Shown one piece after another: positions 43,012 through 50,726 of a stretch of 64,000 nucleotides of DNA; positions within the stretch are counted from its first letter, which is position 1, and each line of letters begins with the position of its first letter. Where the stretch lies: assembly GCF_000382405.1 (NCBI RefSeq), contig NZ_KB908259.1, positions 1 through 64,000 on the forward strand, written 5' to 3'. This DNA is from Mycobacterium sp. 141 (lineage in GTDB: Bacteria; Actinomycetota; Actinomycetes; Mycobacteriales; Mycobacteriaceae). The notes beneath the pieces were generated by a model that had not been told where the DNA came from, ran no database searches, and was given only the letters and a program-made list of their open reading frames with translations. The position numbers were made by a program, and so were the translations under genes.

Positions 43012-44508
43012 ATGAGCGACTGGTCGAGGAATTCGTCACAGGGAAGCCACGGCGAGTGGCAGCCGAAACAGCCATCCGATCAAGATAACCCGGCACAGTG
43101 GAGCCAGTCCGAGCAGCACTACCCGTACAACCCAGCCGGCGCCACCGGAACGAACCCCCCGCCCTATGCTCCGAGACCTGAGGCGAGTACTCCGTTCCAG
43201 GAAGGGCCGACGCAGCAAAAGCCGCAGCGTCGGAAGCGCCCTCGAGTCGGCCTACTCGTAGCAGGCACGGCCGCGGTTGCCATGGTGGCAGGCGCCGCGA
43301 CGGCGGTCGCGGTCGTCGACCATGTGGGACATGCCGTACCTACCGCCCAGGCGCCGGCCCCGGTGAACATCGGAAAGCCCGCGCCTGCCAATGGTTCCGC
43401 ACCAACCCAGCCAGGAAGCGCGGTGCCCACCGGATCGGTCGAGCAGGTGTCGGCCAAGGTCTTGCCCAGCGTGGTGAAACTGCAGATCCAAAGCGGGCAA
43501 GAACGTGAGGAGGGGTCCGGCATCGTGCTCAGCGCCGATGGGCTGATCCTCACCAACAACCATGTCGTGGCCGCGGTCGCACAAGATGCTCGTGGTCAGC
43601 AGCCGATGCCTGCCGAAAGCGGGCCGAGTATCCGAATTCCCGGTCTGCCGCGCGGAATGTTCCCGGGTGGAGAGCTCCCCGGCGACGGTCAGTCCGGACC
43701 GGACGCCCAGGATCCGTTCGCCAGGCCGTCCGCCCGGGTCGCCGGCGCTGCACAGGCAACTGTGACCTTCTCCGATGGCCGCACAGTACCGTTTACCGTC
43801 GTCGGAACCGACCCCGACGACGACATCGCGGTGGTGCAGGCCCAGAACGTCTCCGGGCTCACTCCGATCACCATCGGCTCTTCGAAGGATCTGAAGGTGG
43901 GAGAGAACGTCGTCGCGGTCGGCTCACCGTTGGGCCTGCAGGGGACCGTTACGACCGGCATCATCAGTGCATTGGATCGTCCGGTCGTCACCGGTGATGA
44001 GCAGACTGGTCAGCATTCGGTGATCAGTGCCATTCAGACCGACGCGGCGATCAATCCGGGCAACTCCGGAGGCGCGCTGGTGGACATGAACGGCGATCTC
44101 GTCGGGGTGAATTCCGCCATTGCTTCGCTGGGCAGTGCTCAGGGCTCGCAAAGCGGTTCCATCGGACTCGGCTTCGCAATCCCGGTGGATCAAGCAAAAC
44201 GTATTGCCGACGAGCTGGTTTCAACGGGAACGGTCCAGCACGCCTCCCTGGGCGTCCAACTCGCGTCTGGTAACGACACGTCCGGGGCGATGGTCGCCGG
44301 GGTCGTCGACGGGAGTCCGGCAGCCCAGGCCGGACTGCCCAACGGCGTGGTGATCACAAAGCTCGACAACCAGGTGATCGACGGTCCCGACGCTCTGGTC
44401 GCAGCGGTTCATTCCAAGGCGCCCGGGGACAACATCACGCTGACCTACGATGACCAGTCGGGAGCTTCTCGCACCGTGCAGGTCACCCTCGGGCAGCTCC
44501 AGTCGTAA
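43012..44508 (+). CDS. htrA: HtrA/PepD-type membrane-anchored serine protease
   Basis: A 498-residue protease. A Pro/Gln-rich cytoplasmic region is followed by one membrane helix (about residues 80-105), then a trypsin-like domain with His184 in LTNNHVV, Asp near 270 in DPDDDIAVVQ and Ser352 in GNSGGAL, and a C-terminal PDZ domain (from about 410, with LPNGVVITKL). It degrades or refolds damaged exported proteins. In M. tuberculosis pepD is next to mprAB; here no two-component genes adjoin it, but an MprA-like box precedes it. GAGGAAGAAG is the ribosome-binding site and a strong hairpin follows. Confidence 0.92.
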   Translation: MSDWSRNSSQGSHGEWQPKQPSDQDNPAQWSQSEQHYPYNPAGATGTNPPPYAPRPEASTPFQEGPTQQKPQRRKRPRVGLLVAGTAAVAMVAGAATAVAVVDHVGHAVPTAQAPAPVNIGKPAPANGSAPTQPGSAVPTGSVEQVSAKVLPSVVKLQIQSGQEREEGSGIVLSADGLILTNNHVVAAVAQDARGQQPMPAESGPSIRIPGLPRGMFPGGELPGDGQSGPDAQDPFARPSARVAGAAQATVTFSDGRTVPFTVVGTDPDDDIAVVQAQNVSGLTPITIGSSKDLKVGENVVAVGSPLGLQGTVTTGIISALDRPVVTGDEQTGQHSVISAIQTDAAINPGNSGGALVDMNGDLVGVNSAIASLGSAQGSQSGSIGLGFAIPVDQAKRIADELVSTGTVQHASLGVQLASGNDTSGAMVAGVVDGSPAAQAGLPNGVVITKLDNQVIDGPDALVAAVHSKAPGDNITLTYDDQSGASRTVQVTLGQLQS

Positions 44509-44534
44509 CCGCACACTCTTGACAGGTCAACGAC

Positions 44535-44571
44535 ACAGGGGCCACGAATCCGTCGGGTTCGTGGCCCCTGT
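44535..44571 (+). terminator. Strong hairpin terminator after htrA
   Basis: A perfect 14-bp stem (ACAGGGGCCACGAA, 44535-44548, with its complement 44558-44571) and a 9-base loop, 26 bases after the htrA stop. A short T-run (GTCTTTTC) follows 10 bases later. It could serve the convergent methyltransferase gene too. Confidence 0.8.
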
Positions 44572-44599
44572 CGCTCGATCGGGTCTTTTCGCCAAGGAG

Positions 44600-45208
44600 T
44601 TATGGTGACCGCCGGAGAACCGCGACCAGGAAGTCGGAGTTTTCGGTGAACGGACGTAGATCCCACGAGGACAGCAGCAGATCGGGGGTGAATCCAGCCT
44701 CGGCTGCGTCATCGAAAAACTGACCGAATTCGTAGTCGCGACCCCCTCCGAAGCCGATCACCGCCCGACCGTCACCGAGAAGGTGCGCACGAAGTCGGCC
44801 CAGCACCTGAATGCGGGTACTCGGGGCGAGAAATGTCATGACGTTGCCGGCCGATACGACCACGTCGAACGGCTGTGAGACGCCACGTGCGGGCAGGTCG
44901 AGTTCGGCAAGATCGCCGACGAGCCAGCGTGGCCCAGGGTGATCTTGCTCGGCAGCCTTGATGAGTGCCGGATCGACATCCACGCCGACTACGTCGTGGC
45001 CTACGGTGGCGAGGTACCCACCCACGCGGCCGGGGCCGCAGCCGGCATCGAGTATGCGGGCGCCGCGTGCCACCATCGCGTCTATCAGGCGGGCTTCGCC
45101 GTCCAGGTCCTGGCCAGCGCGCGCCATGGATCGAAAACGTTCGATGTACCACTGTGAATGGCCGGGGTCAGCCGCGACCTTTTGCATCCAGATGCTCTGC
45201 TCGACCAC
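44600..45208 (-). CDS. SAM-dependent methyltransferase
   Basis: A 202-residue class I methyltransferase. Motif I is ARILDAGCGPGRVGGYLA, motif II VVGVDVDPALI, then WLVGDLAELDLP and FDVVVSAGNVMTFL. The substrate is not evident. The GTG at 45208 gives the MVEQSIWMQKVAADPGHS start. It converges with htrA across the terminator. Upstream, on the opposite strand, lies a decayed maleylpyruvate-isomerase-type gene. Confidence 0.82.
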   Translation of the reverse strand: MVEQSIWMQKVAADPGHSQWYIERFRSMARAGQDLDGEARLIDAMVARGARILDAGCGPGRVGGYLATVGHDVVGVDVDPALIKAAEQDHPGPRWLVGDLAELDLPARGVSQPFDVVVSAGNVMTFLAPSTRIQVLGRLRAHLLGDGRAVIGFGGGRDYEFGQFFDDAAEAGFTPDLLLSSWDLRPFTENSDFLVAVLRRSP

Positions 45209-45278
45209 GCCACCATTGTCGCAGCGGGTCCACCACGAGGACATGCCTGGGTTCGAGCGATGTGGTTTGCTGACCGCT

Positions 45279-45620
45279 ATGGCTGGCAGGGTGGGCGCGG
45301 TGTGGGCGGACGTGCACACCGAGCGCGTCGCACTCGTCGATGACCTGAGCCGACTCCGGCCGGCCCAATGGTAGGTCGCTTCGTTGTGCGACGGGTGGTC
45401 GGTCCGCGACCTCGCCACCGCTTCCCATAACTTCGCGCCTCGTCGAGATCATCGTGCACGGGGAGGACATCCGCCGCCCCTCAGATTGCAGCACTCGTAC
45501 TGCCTGGACCATGTCGGTACAGCCGTTGCATATGTAGCCGCCGACCGACTGTCGGGCGGCAAGCGGCGGCTGGCCGAGCTCTCCGGATCCGGCGCCGGTG
45601 AGTTAGCGCGGCGTATCTGA
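45279..45620 (+). pseudogene. Decayed maleylpyruvate-isomerase/mycothiol-type gene
   Basis: The reading frame encodes VWADVHTERVALVDDLSRLR, a TAG stop at 45372-45374, then SLCDGWSVRDLAT, as at the N-terminus of mycothiol-dependent maleylpyruvate isomerase family proteins. The expected VEIIVHGEDIRRP segment appears in another frame at about 45440-45477, and YCLDHVGTAVAYVAADRLSG returns in the first. A stop, a deletion and frameshifts make it nonfunctional. Confidence 0.75.
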
Positions 45621-45718
45621 TTGGGGGAGCTGACGCAATATGTTGCGGCAGAACAACACTCGAACGGCAACGACGACGTCACCTCGGCAGGGGGACCGGC
45701 CGGCTCAGGCGATTAAGC

Positions 45719-46399
45719 TCACCGCACCTGCCGATTGGGTGGTTTGTCGACAGCGGCGAATTCCTGTTCGGGCCGACCGGTCGTGCCGTAACGCAGTTGA
45801 ATCTTGGCCTCGCCGGCGTTGGCCAACGTCGACAGATACCGTTGTGCCGTTGCCCGCGAAACCCCGATCGCCGTGGAGACCTCGGCCGACGACATCGGCT
45901 GACCCGATGAGCGAAGTGCCTGGAGTACAAGCTGTTTGGTAGGCGAGGTAGCGGCGGTCGGGGATTGCAGGGGCGTGATGCGGGGGCGCAGAGCATCCAG
46001 CGCCGAGTCCACCTTGCTGGCGCCAAGCTTGGTTCCAGAAAGGATTCTGCGATAGCGCGCGTAGCCCGACAGGCGGGCTGCCAGGTCTGCCGGAGCGAAT
46101 GGCTTCACGAGATAGCTCAGGGCGCCGGCCGCCAACGCTGCGCGGATCGTTCGGGCGTCGGTGGCGGCGCTCAAAACCATACTGTCGCACAGTAACCCAC
46201 GGATAAAGTCGATCCCCGATCCATCCGGTAGATAGACGTCCACCAAGGCAAGGTCGACGGGGGCTGCCTTGTGGGCAGCGGCGAGCGTTGTCACCGTTGT
46301 TGATACGGAGAACCCCGGTAGTGCGTTGACGATGCCTGCGTGCATGTTCGCCACTCGGAAGTCGTCGACCACCAGCACCATCAGGTCTGTGCTAACCAT
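45719..46399 (-). CDS. CitB/DctR-type response regulator
   Basis: A 226-residue response regulator. The receiver domain has the acidic pair in VLVVDDFRVANMH, phospho-acceptor Asp in ALVDVYLPDGSG and Lys in LVKPFAPADL. The C-terminal HTH reads MSSAEVSTAIGVSRATAQRY, as in the CitB/DpiA/DcuR group that controls uptake of C4-dicarboxylates or citrate. The cognate histidine kinase, encoded just upstream and overlapping, is a deleted remnant, so the regulator is probably an orphan. Confidence 0.87.
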   Translation of the reverse strand: MVSTDLMVLVVDDFRVANMHAGIVNALPGFSVSTTVTTLAAAHKAAPVDLALVDVYLPDGSGIDFIRGLLCDSMVLSAATDARTIRAALAAGALSYLVKPFAPADLAARLSGYARYRRILSGTKLGASKVDSALDALRPRITPLQSPTAATSPTKQLVLQALRSSGQPMSSAEVSTAIGVSRATAQRYLSTLANAGEAKIQLRYGTTGRPEQEFAAVDKPPNRQVR

Positions 46400-46714
46400 T
46401 GGGCTTCCTCCTCCACCATCACACCCGGCAGCCGGGCGATGAACTCTGCGCCGCACAACTCCGTGTCCGGATCACCCGGACTCGACAGCCGGATATCGCC
46501 ACCCAATGCGCGACTGATCTGGTGAGACAGGGCCATTCCGATGCCGCGCCCACCCGGTATTCCGGAGTCCGGCTCCGTACCGGTCGGCATGGTGCTGGTG
46601 ACTCATGAAGGCGAGCAGACGGCCTGCGATACCCAGAGTGAGCGTTACTACGGCGACTTGCAGCAACAGCACCTGGGTAGCGAGCCGCACATCCATGTGC
46701 AGCCTTCTGGCCAT
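46381..46714 (-). pseudogene. CitA/DcuS-type histidine kinase remnant
   Basis: The first about 40 codons (MARRLHMDVRLATQVLLLQV then a hydrophobic helix, RLLAFMSHQ) are the N-terminus of a CitA/DcuS-like kinase. They run, after a frame change near 46590, into GIPGGRGIGMALSHQISRAL and GAEFIARLPGV, the G-box and last strand of the ATPase domain. The sensor domain, second helix, phospho-His and N-box are all missing (roughly 400 residues in the family). It overlaps the response-regulator start, as an intact kinase gene would. Confidence 0.8.
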
Positions 46715-47144
46715 GGGCTGAGCGTACGCGCTGTCGTGAGCACAACGAGCAAAATTAGCAGGATGGTCACGTGCCCGCGGACCGATCGCAGCGATCGTGA
46801 TGGCGAGCGCCGCCAGCGTTCCGAACCCGAGTCACCGGCCACCTGTGCGATGCGTAGATTTTGGGCCATCGGAATGTCGGGATCGTCCCGGCGTCGACCC
46901 GCACCGCGGAGTCCTCGATGTCGGGCGCACCTAAACCACTGGCGCCGAACGTGTTTCGTTCTATGGCGGCAAACGGTGACCGTTGTGTTGAGCGGACGGC
47001 GACGACGAGAGACGGCGTCTGTTCCCGCAACCGTTCTTCAGCAGCACAACTCGTAGTCGTGGGGCGAGCCCTTGCCGAAGGGTCTGAACGTGGCTGTGAC
47101 AAACATCCGACAATTCGCCAACGACTTCACGTTCGGCAGGGGAG
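46715..47144. other. Intergenic region without recognisable gene
   Basis: About 430 bases between the kinase remnant and an NTF2-like gene. Open frames on both strands are Arg/Ser-rich and show no family motif. A short hydrophobic stretch (HVTILLILLVVLTTA) is encoded leftward near 46760. Given the decayed neighbours it is probably gene debris. Confidence 0.4.
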
Positions 47145-47573
47145 TCAGTAGGTCTCGAACGCCGGTAAGGTGTTCCAGCTCGGCCATGTCGTTTCCCAAA
47201 TACGGCTGATTTTGCCGTCGGTGAATGCAGCGATCAACACCACCTCGATACGAGTAGGGCTTTCGCCCGGGCGGCTGGTCGTGATCCATATCCGGCCTGC
47301 GACCTTGTCTGCCGTCTCCACCCAGGCCTGTTCGTCGTATTCCACGGAGTAGTGGATCGGCGTGGAGTAGACGGTCCTGTGGCTTGCGGCGAACGCATCG
47401 AAGTCTTGCGTAACGCCGTTGGAGAACATCACGAATGTCGGATGGTAGAAGCGCTCGATGGCTGTGGGGTTTTTGTTCTCCACCATCTGCTCGAACATCT
47501 GCCGCAGTACAGCCACGCTCATGGTTCGCCAGTGTTCATCTGCCGCTAGCCCACAGTCAAGGAGGGCCGCCAT
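47145..47573 (-). CDS. NTF2-like (SnoaL) protein
   Basis: A 142-residue cone-fold protein: LRQMFEQMVENKNPTAIERF, YHPTFVMFSNGV, HYSVEYDEQAWVETADKVAG and IEVVLIAAFTDGKISRIWET. It has no recognisable catalytic set, and family members range from isomerases to binding proteins. The ATG at 47573 is chosen over one at 47522 because AGGAGGG lies nine bases before it. It sits downstream of an MmpL remnant on the same strand. Confidence 0.75.
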   Translation of the reverse strand: MAALLDCGLAADEHWRTMSVAVLRQMFEQMVENKNPTAIERFYHPTFVMFSNGVTQDFDAFAASHRTVYSTPIHYSVEYDEQAWVETADKVAGRIWITTSRPGESPTRIEVVLIAAFTDGKISRIWETTWPSWNTLPAFETY

Positions 47574-47639
47574 TTGGCTACCCTCCTTGACCGCGGACTG
47601 GTGCGCCGATTACCCGGTGTGGTGTCCGCCTTGCGGACC

Positions 47640-47858
47640 GGGAGCGGACTTGCATGGCCTGGCCAAATATCAGGCCGACCAGCGAGGCCGCGAAGATGAT
47701 TCCGGCCGAGGTGATGACACCGCCTGTGGAATGGATGGCACGGATGATCCCGCAGCGATGCTGTTACGTGACTCTTCCCGTACGTGGCCGACCCACAGCA
47801 GGTTGTAGTCCACACCGACCGCGACCAAGACGAAACACCCCGTGAGTAAAGGTAGCCT
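47640..47858 (-). pseudogene. MmpL transporter fragment
   Basis: Reading leftward from about 47858, the frame gives CFVLVAVGVDYNLLWVGHVR then EESRNSIAAG; after a one-base frameshift near 47755 it continues IIRAIHSTGGVITSAGIIFA, ASLVGLIFG. These are the conserved C-terminal membrane segment and SxGGVITSAGLIFAAS motif of MmpL proteins. Both ends of the gene are missing. The IdeR-like box of the next gene overlaps its upstream edge. Confidence 0.8.
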
Positions 47859-47865
47859 AAGCTAA
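47847..47865 (+). promoter_or_regulatory. IdeR-like iron box upstream of siderophore-binding lipoprotein
   Basis: The reverse complement of 47847-47865 matches the 19-base IdeR consensus (TTAGGTTAGGCTAACCTAA) at 15 positions, with the TTAGGCTA core intact. It lies 40 bases before the start of the iron-siderophore binding protein, so that gene is probably repressed when iron is plentiful. Confidence 0.75.
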
Positions 47866-47904
47866 AGGGCTGCCAGGATCGTCACAGGGAAGTGGAGTTC
47901 GTGA

Positions 47905-48885
47905 ATGAAGTTTCAACAAGGAGGGTGGCGCCGGCTGATGATGCCGATCGTCGCCACTGCCGTCGTTGCCGGATTGGTGACTGCCTGCGGAGGCGAATCC
48001 ACGTCGACGGCAACCGACACCACGACCACGATCAGCCATAAGTTCGGTGAGACAAAGGTTCCGACCAACCCAAGCCGGGTCGTCACCGTGGGCTGGACCG
48101 ATCAGGATTTCGTACTCCCACTCGGGGTGGTACCTGTCAGCAGTCGCGAATTTTCGGAGAATTACAACGATTTGCCGTGGGTTGAGAAGGCCACCGACGG
48201 TAAGGGCGTACCGACATGGGGTGCCGACTCGATCGACTTCGAGGCCATCGCGGCGCAGAAACCCGATCTGATCTTGGCGATTTACGAGACCATCGACCGG
48301 CAAACCTACGATCGGCTGTCGCAGATCGCGCCGACAGTCATCCAATCGTCGGACTATGCCGACGAGGAAACCCCCTGGAACGTCCAATTGCTGACTACCG
48401 GCAAGGCGCTCGGAAAGGAAACCGAGGCAAAGGCTCTGGTGGATCAGGTACAGGGACGCATCGACGAGGCTCGCGAGAAGAACCCGGAATTCGATGGTAA
48501 GACCCTGGTGGTCGATTTCGGCCCGGCTGACGGCGGGCACTACCTGTTGGGCGCCAAGGACCCCCGCCGTTCGTTGTTCACCGCGCTGGGTTTCAACACC
48601 CAGGACGTGGTGGGTGACGTCAGTGAGGAGAAGCTGGGACTGCTCGACCGCGACGTGCTGTTCGTCAACGGTGCTACGAAGCAGGAACTCCTCAAATCGC
48701 CGGCATTTGCCCGCCTTGGCGTGGTGAGCCAGGATCGTACGCTCTATACCAATTTCGACTCCAAGCTCAGCGATGCACTGACCTACAGCGGTCCCGACTC
48801 GCTGCTCTACGCGCTCGACGTGCTGACCCCGCAGCTGGCGAACGCGCTCAACGGCCGACCGGTTGCCGACCTGACCAACGCCTGA
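47905..48885 (+). CDS. Iron-siderophore ABC transporter binding lipoprotein
   Basis: A 326-residue type III (FecB/FepB-like) substrate-binding protein. The lipobox is VTAC in GLVTACGGES, near residue 29. Then SRVVTVGWTDQDFVLPLGVV, FEAIAAQKPDLILAIYETI and WNVQLLTTGKALGKE are standard for ferric-siderophore binding proteins. It would deliver ferric siderophore to the permease/ATPase genes at 52.7-55.7 kb, which are on the other strand. An IdeR-like box lies upstream. It is convergent with the exporter genes, 59 bases apart. Confidence 0.9.
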   Translation: MKFQQGGWRRLMMPIVATAVVAGLVTACGGESTSTATDTTTTISHKFGETKVPTNPSRVVTVGWTDQDFVLPLGVVPVSSREFSENYNDLPWVEKATDGKGVPTWGADSIDFEAIAAQKPDLILAIYETIDRQTYDRLSQIAPTVIQSSDYADEETPWNVQLLTTGKALGKETEAKALVDQVQGRIDEAREKNPEFDGKTLVVDFGPADGGHYLLGAKDPRRSLFTALGFNTQDVVGDVSEEKLGLLDRDVLFVNGATKQELLKSPAFARLGVVSQDRTLYTNFDSKLSDALTYSGPDSLLYALDVLTPQLANALNGRPVADLTNA

Positions 48886-48944
48886 GCTGCGCAACAGTAT
48901 TCGAAGCCCACCGCCGGTCAGATCCATCTCCAGCACGGTGATCG

Positions 48945-50726
48945 TCAGTTGTGGTTGCTCCAGGCCTGCCACAGCCGAGCATATCTGCCGTCGAGAGCGA
49001 TGAGTTCGGCGTGGGTACCGTTTTCGACGATGCGACCGTTGTCCATCACCGCGATCTGGTCGGCCTTCGCGGCCTGGGTCAGTCGGTGAGCGACGACGAG
49101 GGTGGTGCGACCGGCGGTCGCAGCGGCGGCCGCAAGCTCCAGTTCGACGGCGTGCGCGCTGCCAGCCTCCGCGGTGGCCTCGTCGAGCACCACCACCCGT
49201 GGGTCGGCCAGCACCAGCCGGGCCATCGCGACATGCTGCGCCTGCGCTGCTGTCAACGCCACACCGTGTTCACCGACGAGGGTGTCCAGACCGTCGTCGA
49301 GGGCCTGCACCCAACCGTGGGCACCGACGGTATCCAGTGCGGCCCAGACCTGTTCGGTGCTGGCGTCGGGTGCCACCAGACGCAGGTCATCGATGAGCGG
49401 TCCGGAGAACACGTGGACTTCCTGGGTGATGGTGGCCACCCAGTGTCGCAGCTCGTCGCGCTCGATATCGGCTATCGAGACCCCGCCGATCCGAGCCACC
49501 CCGATCGTAGGGGTCAGCATGCCGGCGACGATCCCGGCCAGCGTGGTCTTGCCCGCGCCGGTGGTGCCGACCAGGGCGCACCGAGTGCCCGCCGCGATGT
49601 GCAGCGAGACATTGTGCAGCACTTCGGGTCCCGTGTTGTAGGTGTATGAGACTCTCGCGATGTCGACTTCGACGCCGGCTGGAACGCGAGCCCCGGCCGC
49701 AGTGTCGTTGCGATCCGCATCAGGCGTCCGTTGGTCGATGACGCCTACCAACCGGCCCAGACTCGCTGAGGCGGACTGGATCTCGTCGAAGTTGTACATC
49801 AGTTCACCGATCGGGTTGAACAACCGATGGAACATCAGGGCTGCGGCAGTGACCTGGCCGACAGTGACGTCGCCCGCGCGCACCAGCAGGAAGCCGGACA
49901 CCAGCGTCGCGGTCAGGCCGATGAACTCGGCCCGGTTGACCCGGCCGACCAGGCGGGTGAAGAAGGTGAACACCGAAATCGAGATGTCGCGCGCCCGCGC
50001 CGATGCCCGGTCGATATCGGCCAGGTGCCGGTCGTGGACCTCGTAGGCGTCGATGGTTTTGGCGCCCTGGATCGATTCCACCGTGACCTGCGCCCGGCTG
50101 GCGATCGCCACCCGCTCCTCGGCGTACATGGGTGCCGAGCGCGGCAGGTACCACCACAGGCCTGCGACATAGGCAGGGATGGCCAGGCCCCCGGCCAGGC
50201 CCAGCCGCCAGTCGATACTGGCCATGCCCGTCAGGGTGACCACACCGAGGAACAAACCGTTGAGGATCATCGGCAGCACCTGCGACACCGTTCGCGCGAC
50301 CACCGCCACGTCGGGCCCGACCCGCGACAGCAGATCCCCGCGGCCGCTCTGCTCGATCAGGGTGGCCGGCAGGTTCAGGGCCCGATGCAGCACCTGCTCG
50401 CGCAGATCTGCCAGCATCTGTTCGCCCAGCCGTGTGGTGAGGTAGGACGACAGCCCGGTGCCCAGGCCACCGGCCACCGCGGCCACCGCGATGACGGCCG
50501 CCAGGGCGACCAAGCCGCCAGCGGTGTCACCTTGGTCGGCGCGGTCCACCAGGGTGCCCAGCAGGTAGATCGGCAGTACCGCGGCCCCGGCGGCGGCCAG
50601 GCCGACCCCGATCACCGCCGGCAACTGGCCGCGGCGCCGGTGCAAATCGGCCAGCAGCCAGCCCATAGACCGCTTGGTGGTGGCGACCGGAAGTACCGGC
50701 GGGGTGATGGGTTCGTCGGAGATCAT
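48945..50726 (-). CDS. ABC exporter subunit with intact Walker motifs, altered signature
   Basis: A 593-residue half-exporter (six membrane helices plus ATPase). Walker A is LVGTTGAGKTT near residue 390 and Walker B plus catalytic Glu VVVLDEATAE; both are intact. The signature loop, normally LSGGQ, reads LTAAQAQ. Its partner, encoded upstream with a four-base overlap, has the opposite pattern. Such exporter pairs accompany siderophore peptide-synthetase clusters in actinobacteria, so export of a siderophore is the likely role (inference). The expected synthetase is not present downstream. Confidence 0.88.
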   Translation of the reverse strand: MISDEPITPPVLPVATTKRSMGWLLADLHRRRGQLPAVIGVGLAAAGAAVLPIYLLGTLVDRADQGDTAGGLVALAAVIAVAAVAGGLGTGLSSYLTTRLGEQMLADLREQVLHRALNLPATLIEQSGRGDLLSRVGPDVAVVARTVSQVLPMILNGLFLGVVTLTGMASIDWRLGLAGGLAIPAYVAGLWWYLPRSAPMYAEERVAIASRAQVTVESIQGAKTIDAYEVHDRHLADIDRASARARDISISVFTFFTRLVGRVNRAEFIGLTATLVSGFLLVRAGDVTVGQVTAAALMFHRLFNPIGELMYNFDEIQSASASLGRLVGVIDQRTPDADRNDTAAGARVPAGVEVDIARVSYTYNTGPEVLHNVSLHIAAGTRCALVGTTGAGKTTLAGIVAGMLTPTIGVARIGGVSIADIERDELRHWVATITQEVHVFSGPLIDDLRLVAPDASTEQVWAALDTVGAHGWVQALDDGLDTLVGEHGVALTAAQAQHVAMARLVLADPRVVVLDEATAEAGSAHAVELELAAAAATAGRTTLVVAHRLTQAAKADQIAVMDNGRIVENGTHAELIALDGRYARLWQAWSNHN

